Shown: positions 5,032 through 13,734 of the stretch, piece after piece | Position numbering within the stretch: the stretch's first letter is position 1 | How the letters are laid out: every line of letters starts with the position of its first letter | NCBI GenBank assembly: GCA_937886455.1 | Contig: CALGCU010000038.1 | Coordinates: 1-13,785, forward strand | DNA: 13,785 bases | Direction: 5' to 3' | Source: an uncultured Bacteroidales bacterium | Lineage (GTDB): Bacteria; Bacteroidota; Bacteroidia; Bacteroidales; Paludibacteraceae | Notes under the pieces: generated by a model | The model's input: only the letters and a program-made list of their open reading frames with translations | What the model was told of the DNA's origin: nothing | Database searches by the model: none | Made by a program: the position numbers and the translations under genes

Positions 5032-7131
5032 ATGAAGAAAATACACACTGAATCTTTGTTCTGGAAAAACGCCCTCAAAGTACTTATATTTATAGCCACA
5101 ATAGCACTCATTGTGCCCCTCTTCCCATCTGCTAACTCATTTAATTATTACTTTGAAATGGGTAAGCCGTGGAGATATGAACTCATCACGGCACCTTTTG
5201 ACTTCCCTATATATAAGGATGAACAACAACTGCAAGATGAGCAGCGTGAGGCTCTGAAAAACTATACACCCTATCTGGATATTGATAGCAGAATTCCGCA
5301 AACTCTGACGGAGAAGTTAACTGCTGAGTGGCCTGTGGAAAATAGTCAACAGACCATCAACTACCTCACAAAGCAACTTACACAAATCTACCAAAATGGC
5401 GTGATTAGTGTGGAATTATTGGAAATGCTACAAAAAGATCAAGTGCAGGAAGTGTCACTCATAGATAAACAAAGAAAAACAACTAAAAAACCCTTGAGTG
5501 AACTTAATACACCACGCACTGCTTATGAAACAATCATTAACAATGCACCGGAAGCGGAAAAAAATCAAGTACACAAACTGCGACTAAATAAAATTCTAAC
5601 ATCTAATATATTGTTAGACACTATAACGTCACAATTGGCAAAACAAGAGATAATCAACAGCATTTCGCTTACACATGGAATGGTACAAAGCGGACAAAGA
5701 ATTATAGGTAAAGGAGAAATCATTACGGAAGATACATATCAGATACTCTCATCTTTGCAAATTGCCTATCAAGAACGTACATCCACAATACATCAATCTA
5801 CACAATCTATCATCGGAAAAATTCTATTGGTAACGCTCTTTATACTCCTGCAAACGCTATATCTGTATTTGTTCCGCCCGCGTATATTTAAGAATGTAAC
5901 GCATCTTTCATTTGTAGCTCTCATGATATTGTTGATGGTAGGATTGGCATCTCTCACTATAAGACACACCCAACTCAGTGTGTATGTCATCCCATTTGCT
6001 CTCTTACCCATCATACTGCGTGTGTTCTTTGATTCGAGAACAGCTCTGTTTGCACACATGGTATCCACTATGCTGATATCGTTCATGGTGCCTAACCCCT
6101 TTGAATTTATTATACTGGAAATGGCTATTGGTATGACAGCTGTGTCCAGCCTTAAAGAAATGACACAAAGATCGCAACTCGCACAAACTGCTATCTGGAT
6201 ATTCATCACTTATAGTGTCTTGTATGTGTCATTTCATCTCATCTCAAAAGGAGATATCACCACTATCACATGGACACCATTTGCCTATTTTGCTATTAGT
6301 AGTTTGCTGCTGTTGTTCTCGTATGGATTTATCTATTTGTTTGAAAAAATATTTGGACTCACATCAAGTATTACATTGGTCGAACTGACCAATGTAAATA
6401 GCGACCTCATGATTCAATTTGCAGAGAAAGCACCTGGAACTTTCCAACATTCTCTACAAGTGTCTAATCTGGCTACAGAGGCGGCTAAAAAAATTAACGC
6501 AGATAGTCTGTTGGTGAGAACCGGAGCGCTCTATCACGACATCGGAAAAATGGAACACCCACACTTCTTTCCGGAAAATCAACAGGGTGCACATAATCCA
6601 CTCAATGATATGCCTCTTGAACAAGCTGCACAAACTATTATTGCACATGTCACTGATGGTATTAAACTGGCTAAGAAACATCGTTTGCCTACATTGGTAA
6701 CACAATTTATTAGCACACACCATGGCACAAGCAAAGCAAAGTATTTCTATAACACTTTCCGAAATAAATATCCGGACATTCAACCGGATGAGAGTCTTTT
6801 TACATATCCGGGACCGCTACCTAATACAAAGGAAACGGCCATATTAATGATGGCTGACGCAGTGGAAGCACGCTCAAGAAGCCTCAATACATACACCGAA
6901 CAGAGCATTGATAATATGGTAGATGATATGATTAATGCACAAATAGCTGATGGCATGTTTAAAGAAACAAACCTCTCTTTTAGAGATGTGGAAAGTATTA
7001 AACTGGTCTTCAAGGAAAAAATCAAGAGTATCTACCACCATAGAATCGCATACCCACAACTCCTAAACAAAGAAAACAAAGAAAACAACAAAGAAAATGC
7101 AGAAAAAAATTTGGCAAATGAAAAGATTTAA
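5032..7131 (+). CDS. pgpH: 7TM-HD phosphohydrolase, PgpH-like c-di-AMP phosphodiesterase
   Basis: A 699-residue inner-membrane protein. A first membrane helix (about 15-33) leads into an extracytoplasmic 7TMR-HDED-type domain (about 34-260), then a bundle of seven membrane segments (about 262-436), then a cytoplasmic HDIG-type domain. The metal-binding residues of the HD domain are visible as H473 (FQHSLQ), H502-D503 (YHDIGK), H539 (IAHV), H563-H564 (STHHG) and D609 (MMADAVEARSR). Proteins with this architecture, such as Listeria PgpH, hydrolyse cyclic di-AMP. That activity is known for the family and inferred here. The C-terminal 20 residues are a low-complexity Asn/Lys/Glu tail that also carries the promoter of rpsU. 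It has its own promoter and is transcribed away from the radical SAM operon. Length matches the family. Related 7TM-HD proteins with unknown substrates exist, so the substrate is less certain than the fold. Confidence 0.88.
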   Translation: MKKIHTESLFWKNALKVLIFIATIALIVPLFPSANSFNYYFEMGKPWRYELITAPFDFPIYKDEQQLQDEQREALKNYTPYLDIDSRIPQTLTEKLTAEWPVENSQQTINYLTKQLTQIYQNGVISVELLEMLQKDQVQEVSLIDKQRKTTKKPLSELNTPRTAYETIINNAPEAEKNQVHKLRLNKILTSNILLDTITSQLAKQEIINSISLTHGMVQSGQRIIGKGEIITEDTYQILSSLQIAYQERTSTIHQSTQSIIGKILLVTLFILLQTLYLYLFRPRIFKNVTHLSFVALMILLMVGLASLTIRHTQLSVYVIPFALLPIILRVFFDSRTALFAHMVSTMLISFMVPNPFEFIILEMAIGMTAVSSLKEMTQRSQLAQTAIWIFITYSVLYVSFHLISKGDITTITWTPFAYFAISSLLLLFSYGFIYLFEKIFGLTSSITLVELTNVNSDLMIQFAEKAPGTFQHSLQVSNLATEAAKKINADSLLVRTGALYHDIGKMEHPHFFPENQQGAHNPLNDMPLEQAAQTIIAHVTDGIKLAKKHRLPTLVTQFISTHHGTSKAKYFYNTFRNKYPDIQPDESLFTYPGPLPNTKETAILMMADAVEARSRSLNTYTEQSIDNMVDDMINAQIADGMFKETNLSFRDVESIKLVFKEKIKSIYHHRIAYPQLLNKENKENNKENAEKNLANEKI

Positions 7132-7140
7132 CTACTTTTG
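7110..7140 (+). promoter_or_regulatory. rpsU promoter embedded in the end of the upstream gene
   Basis: TTTG (7110-7113) and TACTTTTG (7133-7140) are separated by exactly 19 bp. The -33 element lies in the last codons of the 7TM-HD gene and the -7 element directly after its stop. The transcript would start near 7147, about 47 nt before the rpsU ATG. Confidence 0.75.
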
Positions 7141-7193
7141 CAGTCCGAATTTAAAATAATATACATTAACACAAATAACCAAAATAAGTTATC

Positions 7194-7385
7194 ATGATTA
7201 TAGTTCCTGTAAAAGAAGGCGAAAACATTGAAAGAGCATTAAAGAAATTCAAACGTAAATTTGAAAAAACTGGGGTAGTGAAAGAATTACGTCGTCGTCA
7301 ATGTTTTGACAAACCTTCAGTAATTAAACGCGATCGTAAGATACATGCCATCTATGTGCAAAAGATGATGGCTAACCAAGAATAA
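7194..7385 (+). CDS. rpsU: Small ribosomal subunit protein bS21
   Basis: A 63-residue basic protein of the 30S subunit that sits near the anti-Shine-Dalgarno end of 16S rRNA. The start MIIVPVKEGENIERALKKFK, the central RKFEKTGVVKELRRRQCFDKP (split around residue 33) and the basic tail with KPSVIKRDRK are typical of Bacteroidetes bS21, and the length is normal for that group. The bases before the ATG (ACCAAAATAAGTTATC) contain no AGGAGG-like site, so initiation must be leaderless-like or unstructured-AT driven, as usual in this phylum. It has its own promoter and ends in a strong terminator, so it is probably a single-gene unit. The call is secure. Confidence 0.97.
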   Translation: MIIVPVKEGENIERALKKFKRKFEKTGVVKELRRRQCFDKPSVIKRDRKIHAIYVQKMMANQE

Positions 7386-7419
7386 AAGCCGAAAAACAGA
7401 CTTTTTATAAGAATATAGT

Positions 7420-7450
7420 AAGGTGTAGGAGAATTCCTATACCTTTTTTT
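7420..7450 (+). terminator. Rho-independent terminator after rpsU
   Basis: AGGTGTAGGA (7421-7430) pairs with TCCTATACCT (7435-7444) over ten pairs with one G-U, around a GAAT loop. A run of T (7444-7450) follows. It is 35 nt after the rpsU stop. Confidence 0.88.
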
Positions 7451-7604
7451 GCTTGCACATAAACAAAATTACACATGCAAGATTGAACATCGACACAAAA
7501 CAATAATAAAACAAAATATCAATACAAAAAGCCTCAATCTATACACAAAAGAAAGAAATTGTTAAATAGTAAAGAAAAATAGACTAAATCTTGATTTTTT
7601 TGTG

Positions 7605-7612
7605 TAATTTTG
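7605..7612 (+). promoter_or_regulatory. Probable -7 element of the lysC-lysA-GT2 operon
   Basis: TAATTTTG matches TAnnTTTG and lies 27 nt before the lysC ATG. No TTTG is found at the expected 19-21 bp upstream (that stretch reads AGACTAAATC), so the -33 element is weak or the promoter depends on an activator. Confidence 0.5.
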
Positions 7613-7639
7613 CAGTTCATATATACAAGAAAAACGAAT

Positions 7640-8956
7640 ATGAAAGTATTGAAATTTGGCGGAACATCTGTGGGTAGTGCCCAAAGAATGAAAGATGTTG
7701 CAAAACTTATCTGTGATGGACAACAAAAAATAGTTGTTCTGTCTGCTATGTCTGGAACAACCAACTCCCTCATCGAGATAGCTGATTACCTATATAAGAA
7801 GAACAGTTCGGGAGCAATGGAGTTAATCAATGCATTGGAGCAAAAATACATCTCTGTATGCGACCAACTTTACTCCACAACAGATGCTCGCACGAAAGGA
7901 AAGGACTTTGTAAAAGCATCCTTTGATTTCATGCGATCACTCTCAAAGTCCATCTTCACTACCTTTGAAGAAAAAAATATCATTGCACAAGGAGAACTCA
8001 TTTCAACCCATTTATTCGCATTCTATTTAGAAGAAAATGGAGTAGACGTATGTCTGTTGCCGGCATTGGAATATATGCGCATTGACAAAAATGCAGAACC
8101 GGATATGGCATACATCGCTGACCACCTCAAAGAACTCTTAGATAATCAACCTCAACACAACATATACATCACACAAGGATTTATATGTAAAAACTTCTAC
8201 GGAGAAACTGACAACCTACAAAGAGGGGGAAGTGACTACACGGCTTCTATCATAGGAGCTGCCATTGAATCGGAAGAAATTCAAATATGGACGGACATCG
8301 ATGGAATGCACAACAACGATCCACGAGTGGTAGAAAACACAAAACCGGTACCATACCTAAGTTTTGAAGAAGCTGCAGAGTTGGCTTATTTTGGGGCAAA
8401 AATACTTCACCCCACTTGTATTCTACCGGCTAAACTACACAACATCCCGGTAAGACTGCTCAATACATTAGATCCTTCTGCAAGAGGAACACTCATCAGC
8501 AACGATATAAAACGAGGAAAAATAGAGGCTGTGGCTGCAAAAGATGGTATTGCCTCCATTAAAATAAAATCTGGAAGAATGTTGTTGGCTTATGGATTCT
8601 TGCGCAAAGTATTTGAGATTTTTGAAACATATAAAACAAGCATTGACATGATCACTACATCGGAAGTGGGAGTGTCGGTGTCTATCGATAACCTCAAACA
8701 CTTAGATGACATTGTGGACGACCTGAAAAAGTTCGGAACGGTAACTGTTGAAAAGGACATGGTTATTATATGCGTAGTTGGTGACCTGCCACATGAAAAC
8801 ATTGGATTCCAAGCGCAAGTGGTAAATGCCCTTAAAGACATTCCTATACGAATGATTTCTTATGGAGGAAGTAATTACAACATCTCTTTCTTAATAAAGT
8901 CAGAAGATAAGGTGCGAGCACTACAAGCACTTAGTAAACACCTATTTGAAGAATAA
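7640..8956 (+). CDS. lysC: Aspartokinase, LysC (aspartokinase III) type
   Basis: A 438-residue cytoplasmic enzyme that phosphorylates L-aspartate with ATP, the first step toward lysine, methionine, threonine and DAP. The kinase domain (1-290) shows KFGGTSVG (5-12), the conserved AQGE (116-119), QRGGSDYTA (194-202), WTDIDG and LAYFGAKILHP (249-258). Two ACT domains follow (about 300-370 and 375-438). ITTSEVGVSVSID (338-350) resembles the lysine-binding site of aspartokinase III, so lysine feedback inhibition is likely. No homoserine dehydrogenase domain is fused. The ATG at 7640 opens right at MKVLKFGG; an upstream start in frame at 7610 would place the -7 element inside the gene and was rejected. 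lysA follows 6 bp downstream. The call is secure for aspartokinase; preference for the lysine branch is from the ACT motif and the neighbour. Confidence 0.95.
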   Translation: MKVLKFGGTSVGSAQRMKDVAKLICDGQQKIVVLSAMSGTTNSLIEIADYLYKKNSSGAMELINALEQKYISVCDQLYSTTDARTKGKDFVKASFDFMRSLSKSIFTTFEEKNIIAQGELISTHLFAFYLEENGVDVCLLPALEYMRIDKNAEPDMAYIADHLKELLDNQPQHNIYITQGFICKNFYGETDNLQRGGSDYTASIIGAAIESEEIQIWTDIDGMHNNDPRVVENTKPVPYLSFEEAAELAYFGAKILHPTCILPAKLHNIPVRLLNTLDPSARGTLISNDIKRGKIEAVAAKDGIASIKIKSGRMLLAYGFLRKVFEIFETYKTSIDMITTSEVGVSVSIDNLKHLDDIVDDLKKFGTVTVEKDMVIICVVGDLPHENIGFQAQVVNALKDIPIRMISYGGSNYNISFLIKSEDKVRALQALSKHLFEE

Positions 8957-8962
8957 ATAACT

Positions 8963-10129
8963 ATGGTAGGAATATTTCCAGTAGAACGGTTTCGGAACAT
9001 TCCGACTCCGTTTTATTTTTACGACATTGCACTCTTACAACAAACATTAGACGAGGTAAATTGCCAATCGCAGGATGAACAATTCCACGTACACTATGCT
9101 CTTAAAGCGTGTAGCAACCCGCAAGTTCTAAAAGTAATACAAAAAGCTGGTATTGGAGCCGACTGTGTGAGTGGGGGAGAAATAAAAGCAGCACTTGAGG
9201 CAAATATTCCTCCACACAAAATTGTTTACGCAGGAATAGGAAAAACCGACGAAGAAATAGCATTTGCCTTAGATGCTGACATCTTATGCTTTAATGTGGA
9301 GTCTATTCCGGAACTTCAAGTAATCAATGAAATAGCACAAAGCAAGAACAAAATAGCTAACATTGCCATCAGAGTAAACCCGAATGTGGATGCTCACACA
9401 CATCACTACATTACAACAGGACTTGAAGAAAATAAATTTGGTATAGATCATGCATGCTTAACTGAAGCTATCAATACGGCGCTAAGCATGTCAAATGTCT
9501 GTGTCATTGGACTACACTTCCACATCGGTTCACAAATAACAGATATGTCAGAGTTTCAAGACTTATGTGTGCGAATCAATGACCTGCAAGAGGAAGTGGA
9601 AGAACAAGGGCTACACCTACAACATATCAATGTGGGAGGAGGTTTGGGTATCAATTATGAACACCCCAATCATTTCCCGATAGCTGACTTTGAGAGCTAC
9701 TTTAAGGTGTTTAGAAAAAACCTCAAACTACGCCCGAATCAACAACTACACTTTGAATTAGGACGCTCTATAGTGGGACCTTGCGGTTCGCTCATCACTA
9801 AGGTGTTATATGTAAAACAAGGTGTCAATAAACAGTTTGCTATCGTAGATGCTGGTATGAACAACCTCATTCGACCTGCACTCTATGGTGCTTACCATCG
9901 CATAGAAAACCTCACTTCTGAAAAACCATATCAGAAATATGACATTGTAGGCCCTATCTGCGAATCCGCCGATACATTCATCAAAGACTATAAAATACAC
10001 GAAGCAAAAAGAGGTGACATACTCGCCATTCGATCCACCGGGGCATATGGTGAGGTTATGTCTTCAAACTACAACTTGAGAAATTCACTCAAAGCCTACA
10101 CATCGGAATTTGTTAAACAACAGGAATAG
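8963..10129 (+). CDS. lysA: Diaminopimelate decarboxylase
   Basis: A 388-residue PLP enzyme of fold type III that decarboxylates meso-diaminopimelate to L-lysine, the last step of the pathway. The PLP lysine is K48 in HYALKACSNP. HFHIGS (185-190), the phosphate-binding GGG (225-227), ELGR (265-268) and the partner-subunit cysteine in GPICESADTF (C333) are all visible, as is GAYGEVMSSNYN near the end. The length is a little short of the approximately 415 residues of E. coli LysA but normal for Bacteroidetes. It starts 6 bp after lysC and is followed after 2 bp by a glycosyltransferase gene, so all three are probably on one transcript. All catalytic residues that I could check are present. Confidence 0.95.
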   Translation: MVGIFPVERFRNIPTPFYFYDIALLQQTLDEVNCQSQDEQFHVHYALKACSNPQVLKVIQKAGIGADCVSGGEIKAALEANIPPHKIVYAGIGKTDEEIAFALDADILCFNVESIPELQVINEIAQSKNKIANIAIRVNPNVDAHTHHYITTGLEENKFGIDHACLTEAINTALSMSNVCVIGLHFHIGSQITDMSEFQDLCVRINDLQEEVEEQGLHLQHINVGGGLGINYEHPNHFPIADFESYFKVFRKNLKLRPNQQLHFELGRSIVGPCGSLITKVLYVKQGVNKQFAIVDAGMNNLIRPALYGAYHRIENLTSEKPYQKYDIVGPICESADTFIKDYKIHEAKRGDILAIRSTGAYGEVMSSNYNLRNSLKAYTSEFVKQQE

Positions 10130-10131
10130 TC

Positions 10132-11277
10132 ATGCAACTCACACTCATTGAAATAATCCTACTCTCTGTTCTGGGAACTACATTCCTACACCAGCTCTAT
10201 TTTTATATCCGATACATGGGTGGTTGCTTAAGAAATAAAAAAAGAGAGAAAAAAGGAAAATATACACTGCTTACACAACTACCCGGAGTGTCTGTGATTG
10301 TGTGTGCACGCAATGAAGAGGAAAACCTGCAAAACTACCTCTCACACATCTTAGAACAAGATTATCCCACTTTTGAGGTTATTGTGATTAATGATGGTTC
10401 TATTGATGATACACCTCATATATTGGAACGCTACAGTAGGCTCTATCCAAACTTGCACATCACTTTTGTACCTAAAGAAGCAAGAATTATTAGCTCTAAA
10501 AAATTAGGGCTCACGCTTGGAGTAAAAGCTGCAAAGTACAATCATCTGTTATTCACTGATGCTGACTGTGTCCCTGCTGGTAAATCATGGATTAGAAACA
10601 TCATGACGAGATACGACGAAAACACTGATGTGGTCTTGGGGTACGGTGCATATTTTAAGGAAAAAACACTACTCAACACACTGATTCAATATGATACTTT
10701 TTTTCATGCGCTTCAATTCCTTGGAATGGCTGAAGCAGGAAAACCTTATATGGGAGTGGGAAGAAATCTGTCCTACAAAAAAGACTTATTCATAGAAAAA
10801 AACGGATTTGGGGACACGCTGCATTTAATTTCTGGGGATGACGACCTCTTTGTGAATAAAGTGGCAAAAAAACACAATACACGAATAGTTACAACTCCTG
10901 AAAGTGTCACCTACTCAATTCCCAAGACAACATGGCGAGATTGGATACATCAAAAGAAAAGACACCTACGTGTTTCACCCTACTACACAACCAAATCCAA
11001 ACTCCAAATCGGTGTGGAACCCATCACAAGAGGCTTGTTCTACTTACTTATCATACTGTGTTGCGCATGTGGAACACTATACACCGTCCTCGGCGCACTC
11101 ACACTCTGGTTGCTACGCTACATCCTCCAACTCACTATTATAAATATGTCAGCCAAGCAGTTGAAGCAAAAATATTTCGGCATAGAAATCCTCTTTTTCG
11201 ATATCTTGTTACCATTGCTCAATCTGCATATCTTGTTTTGGGAAAAAAGAAAAAAGAGAACCACACTGCAATGGTGA
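10132..11277 (+). CDS. Family 2 glycosyltransferase, membrane-bound
   Basis: A 381-residue GT-A fold glycosyltransferase anchored in the inner membrane with its catalytic domain in the cytoplasm. A membrane helix lies at about 5-26. The catalytic domain shows VSVIVCARNEEENL (53-66), VIVINDGS (83-90), the metal-binding FTDADC (141-146), GDDDLF (235-240, likely catalytic base region) and QKKRHL (274-279) as the Q/RxxRW-like motif, with W missing. Two membrane segments follow (about 300-335 and 350-370). The layout resembles hyaluronan/cellulose-synthase-like and N-acetylglucosaminyl-type transferases. Donor and acceptor cannot be read from the sequence. It begins 2 bp after lysA, so it shares that operon although no link to lysine synthesis is evident. 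The C-terminus is basic (EKRKKR). Confidence 0.87.
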   Translation: MQLTLIEIILLSVLGTTFLHQLYFYIRYMGGCLRNKKREKKGKYTLLTQLPGVSVIVCARNEEENLQNYLSHILEQDYPTFEVIVINDGSIDDTPHILERYSRLYPNLHITFVPKEARIISSKKLGLTLGVKAAKYNHLLFTDADCVPAGKSWIRNIMTRYDENTDVVLGYGAYFKEKTLLNTLIQYDTFFHALQFLGMAEAGKPYMGVGRNLSYKKDLFIEKNGFGDTLHLISGDDDLFVNKVAKKHNTRIVTTPESVTYSIPKTTWRDWIHQKKRHLRVSPYYTTKSKLQIGVEPITRGLFYLLIILCCACGTLYTVLGALTLWLLRYILQLTIINMSAKQLKQKYFGIEILFFDILLPLLNLHILFWEKRKKRTTLQW

Positions 11278-11297
11278 AAAAAACTATGACCATTTTT
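11270..11297 (+). terminator. Weak possible terminator at the end of the lysC-lysA-GT2 operon
   Basis: AATGGT (11270-11275), covering the last codons of the glycosyltransferase gene, can pair with ACCATT (11289-11294), followed by a T run to 11297. The stem is only six pairs and the loop 13 nt, so termination would be inefficient. Confidence 0.3.
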
Positions 11298-11308
11298 GTA
11301 AACTCTAC

Positions 11309-11339
11309 ATTGCAATTCCGTTTTTTTACTGTAAATTTG
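11309..11339 (+). promoter_or_regulatory. Bacteroidetes-type promoter of pta-ackA
   Basis: TAAATTTG (11332-11339) is a perfect -7 element. ATTG (11309-11312) lies 19 bp upstream and matches three of four bases of the -33 element. The leader to the pta ATG would be about 69 nt. Confidence 0.68.
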
Positions 11340-11414
11340 CAACACGAGAAGAAAATTTACTCGCAATAAACATATATAAGCATTTTAATAAAACAACTAT
11401 TTGATACTACTATT

Positions 11415-12434
11415 ATGGATTTACTACAACAAATCATGGAGCGCGCTAAGTCAAACCCTCAGCGCATCGTACTTCCGGAAGGTACAGAGTTACGTACACT
11501 CGAAGCTGCAAACATTATCTTGAAAGAACGTGCTGCACAACTCATTCTTATCGGCAATGCTGATGAAATTAACAAAATTGCTGCCGAACACAACTGGAAC
11601 TATATTAAGGAAGCAACAATTGTTGACCCTGATAGCGATGAACGTATGCCACAATATGCACAATTGCTCTACAACTTGCGTAAGAGCAAAGGAATGACAA
11701 TGGAAGAAGCTGAAAAAACAGCTAAAAATCCACTTTACCTTGCATGCTTGATGATTAAAAACGGAGATGCTGATGGAGAACTCGCTGGCGCACTCAACAC
11801 AACCGGAAACGTGCTCAGACCCGCATTTCAAATAGTAAAGACACAACCTGGAATCAGCGTAGTGTCTGGAGCTATTTTGATGTTCACTCCTGCACATCAA
11901 TACGGTGAAAACGGACTGCTCATCTTTGCTGACTGTGCAGTAAATCCATGCCCCACAGCGCCTGAGTTAGCACAAATTGCTGTCTGCACAGCCAACACAG
12001 CAAGGGTTATCGCCGGATACGAACCAAGAGTGGCAATGCTTAGCTTCTCTTCTAAGGGTAGTGCAAAACATGAATTGGTAGACAAAGTGGTAGAGGCTAC
12101 AAAACTCGCTAAGGAAATGGCTCCTGATACAATGATTGACGGAGAATTGCAAGCGGATGCTGCTTTGGTGCCTTCTGTAGGTAAAAGTAAAGCACCGGAT
12201 AGCAAGGTGGCAGGAAATGCTAATGTGCTCGTATTCCCTGACTTGCAAGCAGGTAACATTGGCTACAAAATAGTGGAACGCTTCTCTGGAGCACAAGCAG
12301 TAGGACCAATCTTGCAAGGTATAGCAGCGCCAATCAATGACCTTTCAAGAGGATGCTGCGTTGATGACATCGTCAAGATGATTACAATAACAGCAAACCA
12401 AGCTATCGGATTAAAGGAACAACAAAAAGCATAA
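11415..12434 (+). CDS. pta: Phosphate acetyltransferase
   Basis: A 339-residue cytoplasmic enzyme that converts acetyl-CoA and phosphate to acetyl phosphate and CoA. It is the short, single-domain form (PTA_PTB family) without the N-terminal regulatory domain of E. coli Pta. Conserved segments are RIVLPEGTE (17-25), GDADGELAGALNTTGNVLRP (116-135), PNPC-like CAVNPCPTAPELA, AMLSFSSKGSAKH, DGELQADAALVP and NVLVFPDLQAGNIGYKI. The first ATG gives the normal N-terminus MDLLQQIMERAK, with no Shine-Dalgarno sequence upstream. ackA follows after 3 bp, the common pta-ackA order in this phylum. Together they yield one ATP per acetate. The call is secure. Confidence 0.97.
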   Translation: MDLLQQIMERAKSNPQRIVLPEGTELRTLEAANIILKERAAQLILIGNADEINKIAAEHNWNYIKEATIVDPDSDERMPQYAQLLYNLRKSKGMTMEEAEKTAKNPLYLACLMIKNGDADGELAGALNTTGNVLRPAFQIVKTQPGISVVSGAILMFTPAHQYGENGLLIFADCAVNPCPTAPELAQIAVCTANTARVIAGYEPRVAMLSFSSKGSAKHELVDKVVEATKLAKEMAPDTMIDGELQADAALVPSVGKSKAPDSKVAGNANVLVFPDLQAGNIGYKIVERFSGAQAVGPILQGIAAPINDLSRGCCVDDIVKMITITANQAIGLKEQQKA

Positions 12435-12437
12435 TGT

Positions 12438-13634
12438 ATGAAAATTCTTGTATTAAATTGTGGTAGCTCATCCATCAAATATAAATTGTTTGAGATGGAA
12501 GACAAATCCGTGCTTGCACAAGGCGGAGTAGAAAAAATCGGACTTAAAGATTCTTTCTTGAAGTTCACATTGCCCAACGGAGAAAAAGTGCAATGGAACA
12601 AGGAGATGGAAGAACATACAGTCGGTATTGAACTCATATTTTCTGCATTGACCGATGAAAAATATGGTTGCATCAAATCATTAAACGAAATTGATGCTGT
12701 TGGTCATCGTTGTGTACATGGAGGGGAAAAATTCAATAAGTCGGTTATAATTACTCAAGAAGTAATCAACCAAATTACAGAATGTAATGACTTGGCTCCG
12801 CTACACAATCCTGCTAACCTAAAAGGAATTGCTGCGGTGTCTTCCATCCTGCCTAACGTACCTCAGGTGGGAGTGTTTGATACAGCATTCCATCAAACAA
12901 TGCCCGACTTTGCATATATGTATGCATTGCCATACGAACTATACGAAAAATATGGAATACGCCGATATGGATTCCATGGAACAAGTCACAGATACGTTTC
13001 TAAAAGAGTATGTGAAATCTTAAATACTGATTACAACAACAGTAAAATCATTACCGCACACATCGGTAACGGTGGCTCTGTCACTGCTGTACTCAACGGA
13101 CAATCTGTTGATACTTCTATGGGTATGACCCCGGTGGAAGGTCTCATGATGGGTACGCGTGCAGGTGACCTTGATCTTGGGGTGGCTACCTACTTGATGG
13201 AAAAAGAAAATATGGACACTGCTGCATTTGCCAACCTTGTTAATAAGAAGAGTGGAATTGCTGGTGTGTCTGGTGTTTCAAGTGACATGCGCGATATTGA
13301 AAAGGCTATTCAGGAAGGAAATAAACGTGCTGACTTGGCAAGAAACATGTTCTGTTATCGTGTTAGAAAATACATCGGCTCTTATGCGGCTGCAATGAAC
13401 GGCGTGGATACTCTTGTGTTCACTGGTGGTATTGGAGAAAATGATGCATTTGTGCGTTCTGCTATCTGTAAAGGACTTACATTCTTAGGGGTAGAACTAA
13501 ACGAAGAGCTTAACGCTTCTGTAAGAGGGGTAGAAACTGTTATCTCCACTCCTACTTCAAAAGTTCAAGTGGTGCTCGTTCCTACTGATGAAGAATACAT
13601 GATTGCTTTTGATACAATGGAATTGGTAAAATAA
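12438..13634 (+). CDS. ackA: Acetate kinase
   Basis: A 398-residue cytoplasmic kinase of the ASKHA fold that makes acetate and ATP from acetyl phosphate and ADP, the reverse being acetate activation. All signature parts are present: VLNCGSSSIKYKL (5-17, with N7), GHRCVHGG (R91), VFDTAFHQTMP (D148), YGFHGTSHRYVS (H180), AHIGNGGSV (207-215), MGTRAGDLD (R241) and FTGGIGEND (328-336). The residue numbers of R91, D148, H180 and R241 coincide with those known for the Methanosarcina thermophila enzyme. The gene is 3 bp after pta and is certainly co-transcribed. A strong hairpin ends the operon about 25 bp after the stop. Length is normal; nothing is missing. Confidence 0.98.
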   Translation: MKILVLNCGSSSIKYKLFEMEDKSVLAQGGVEKIGLKDSFLKFTLPNGEKVQWNKEMEEHTVGIELIFSALTDEKYGCIKSLNEIDAVGHRCVHGGEKFNKSVIITQEVINQITECNDLAPLHNPANLKGIAAVSSILPNVPQVGVFDTAFHQTMPDFAYMYALPYELYEKYGIRRYGFHGTSHRYVSKRVCEILNTDYNNSKIITAHIGNGGSVTAVLNGQSVDTSMGMTPVEGLMMGTRAGDLDLGVATYLMEKENMDTAAFANLVNKKSGIAGVSGVSSDMRDIEKAIQEGNKRADLARNMFCYRVRKYIGSYAAAMNGVDTLVFTGGIGENDAFVRSAICKGLTFLGVELNEELNASVRGVETVISTPTSKVQVVLVPTDEEYMIAFDTMELVK

Positions 13635-13658
13635 CACCCCAACCATTTCATACACATC

Positions 13659-13692
13659 AAAGAAGGATGTACCCACAGGTGCATCCTTCTTT
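13659..13692 (+). terminator. Strong terminator after ackA, possibly bidirectional
   Basis: AAAGAAGGATGTACC (13659-13673) pairs with GGTGCATCCTTCTTT (13678-13692) over 15 pairs including one T-G, around the loop CACA. The symmetric A and T ends would let it work on both strands, which would suit a convergent gene at the right edge. Confidence 0.85.
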
Positions 13693-13734
13693 ATTATTCA
13701 CAAAATCATACAGGAAATTTGACTTAAAAAATTA

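Noticed and set aside
5793..6209. Minus-strand frames inside the 7TM-HD gene
   Set aside because: Shadow frames opposite a membrane-spanning coding region; no start context and no recognisable family.
7610..7639. Upstream start for lysC adding ten residues
   Set aside because: That start overlaps the -7 element TAATTTTG; the ATG at 7640 begins exactly at the universal MKVLKFGGTS.
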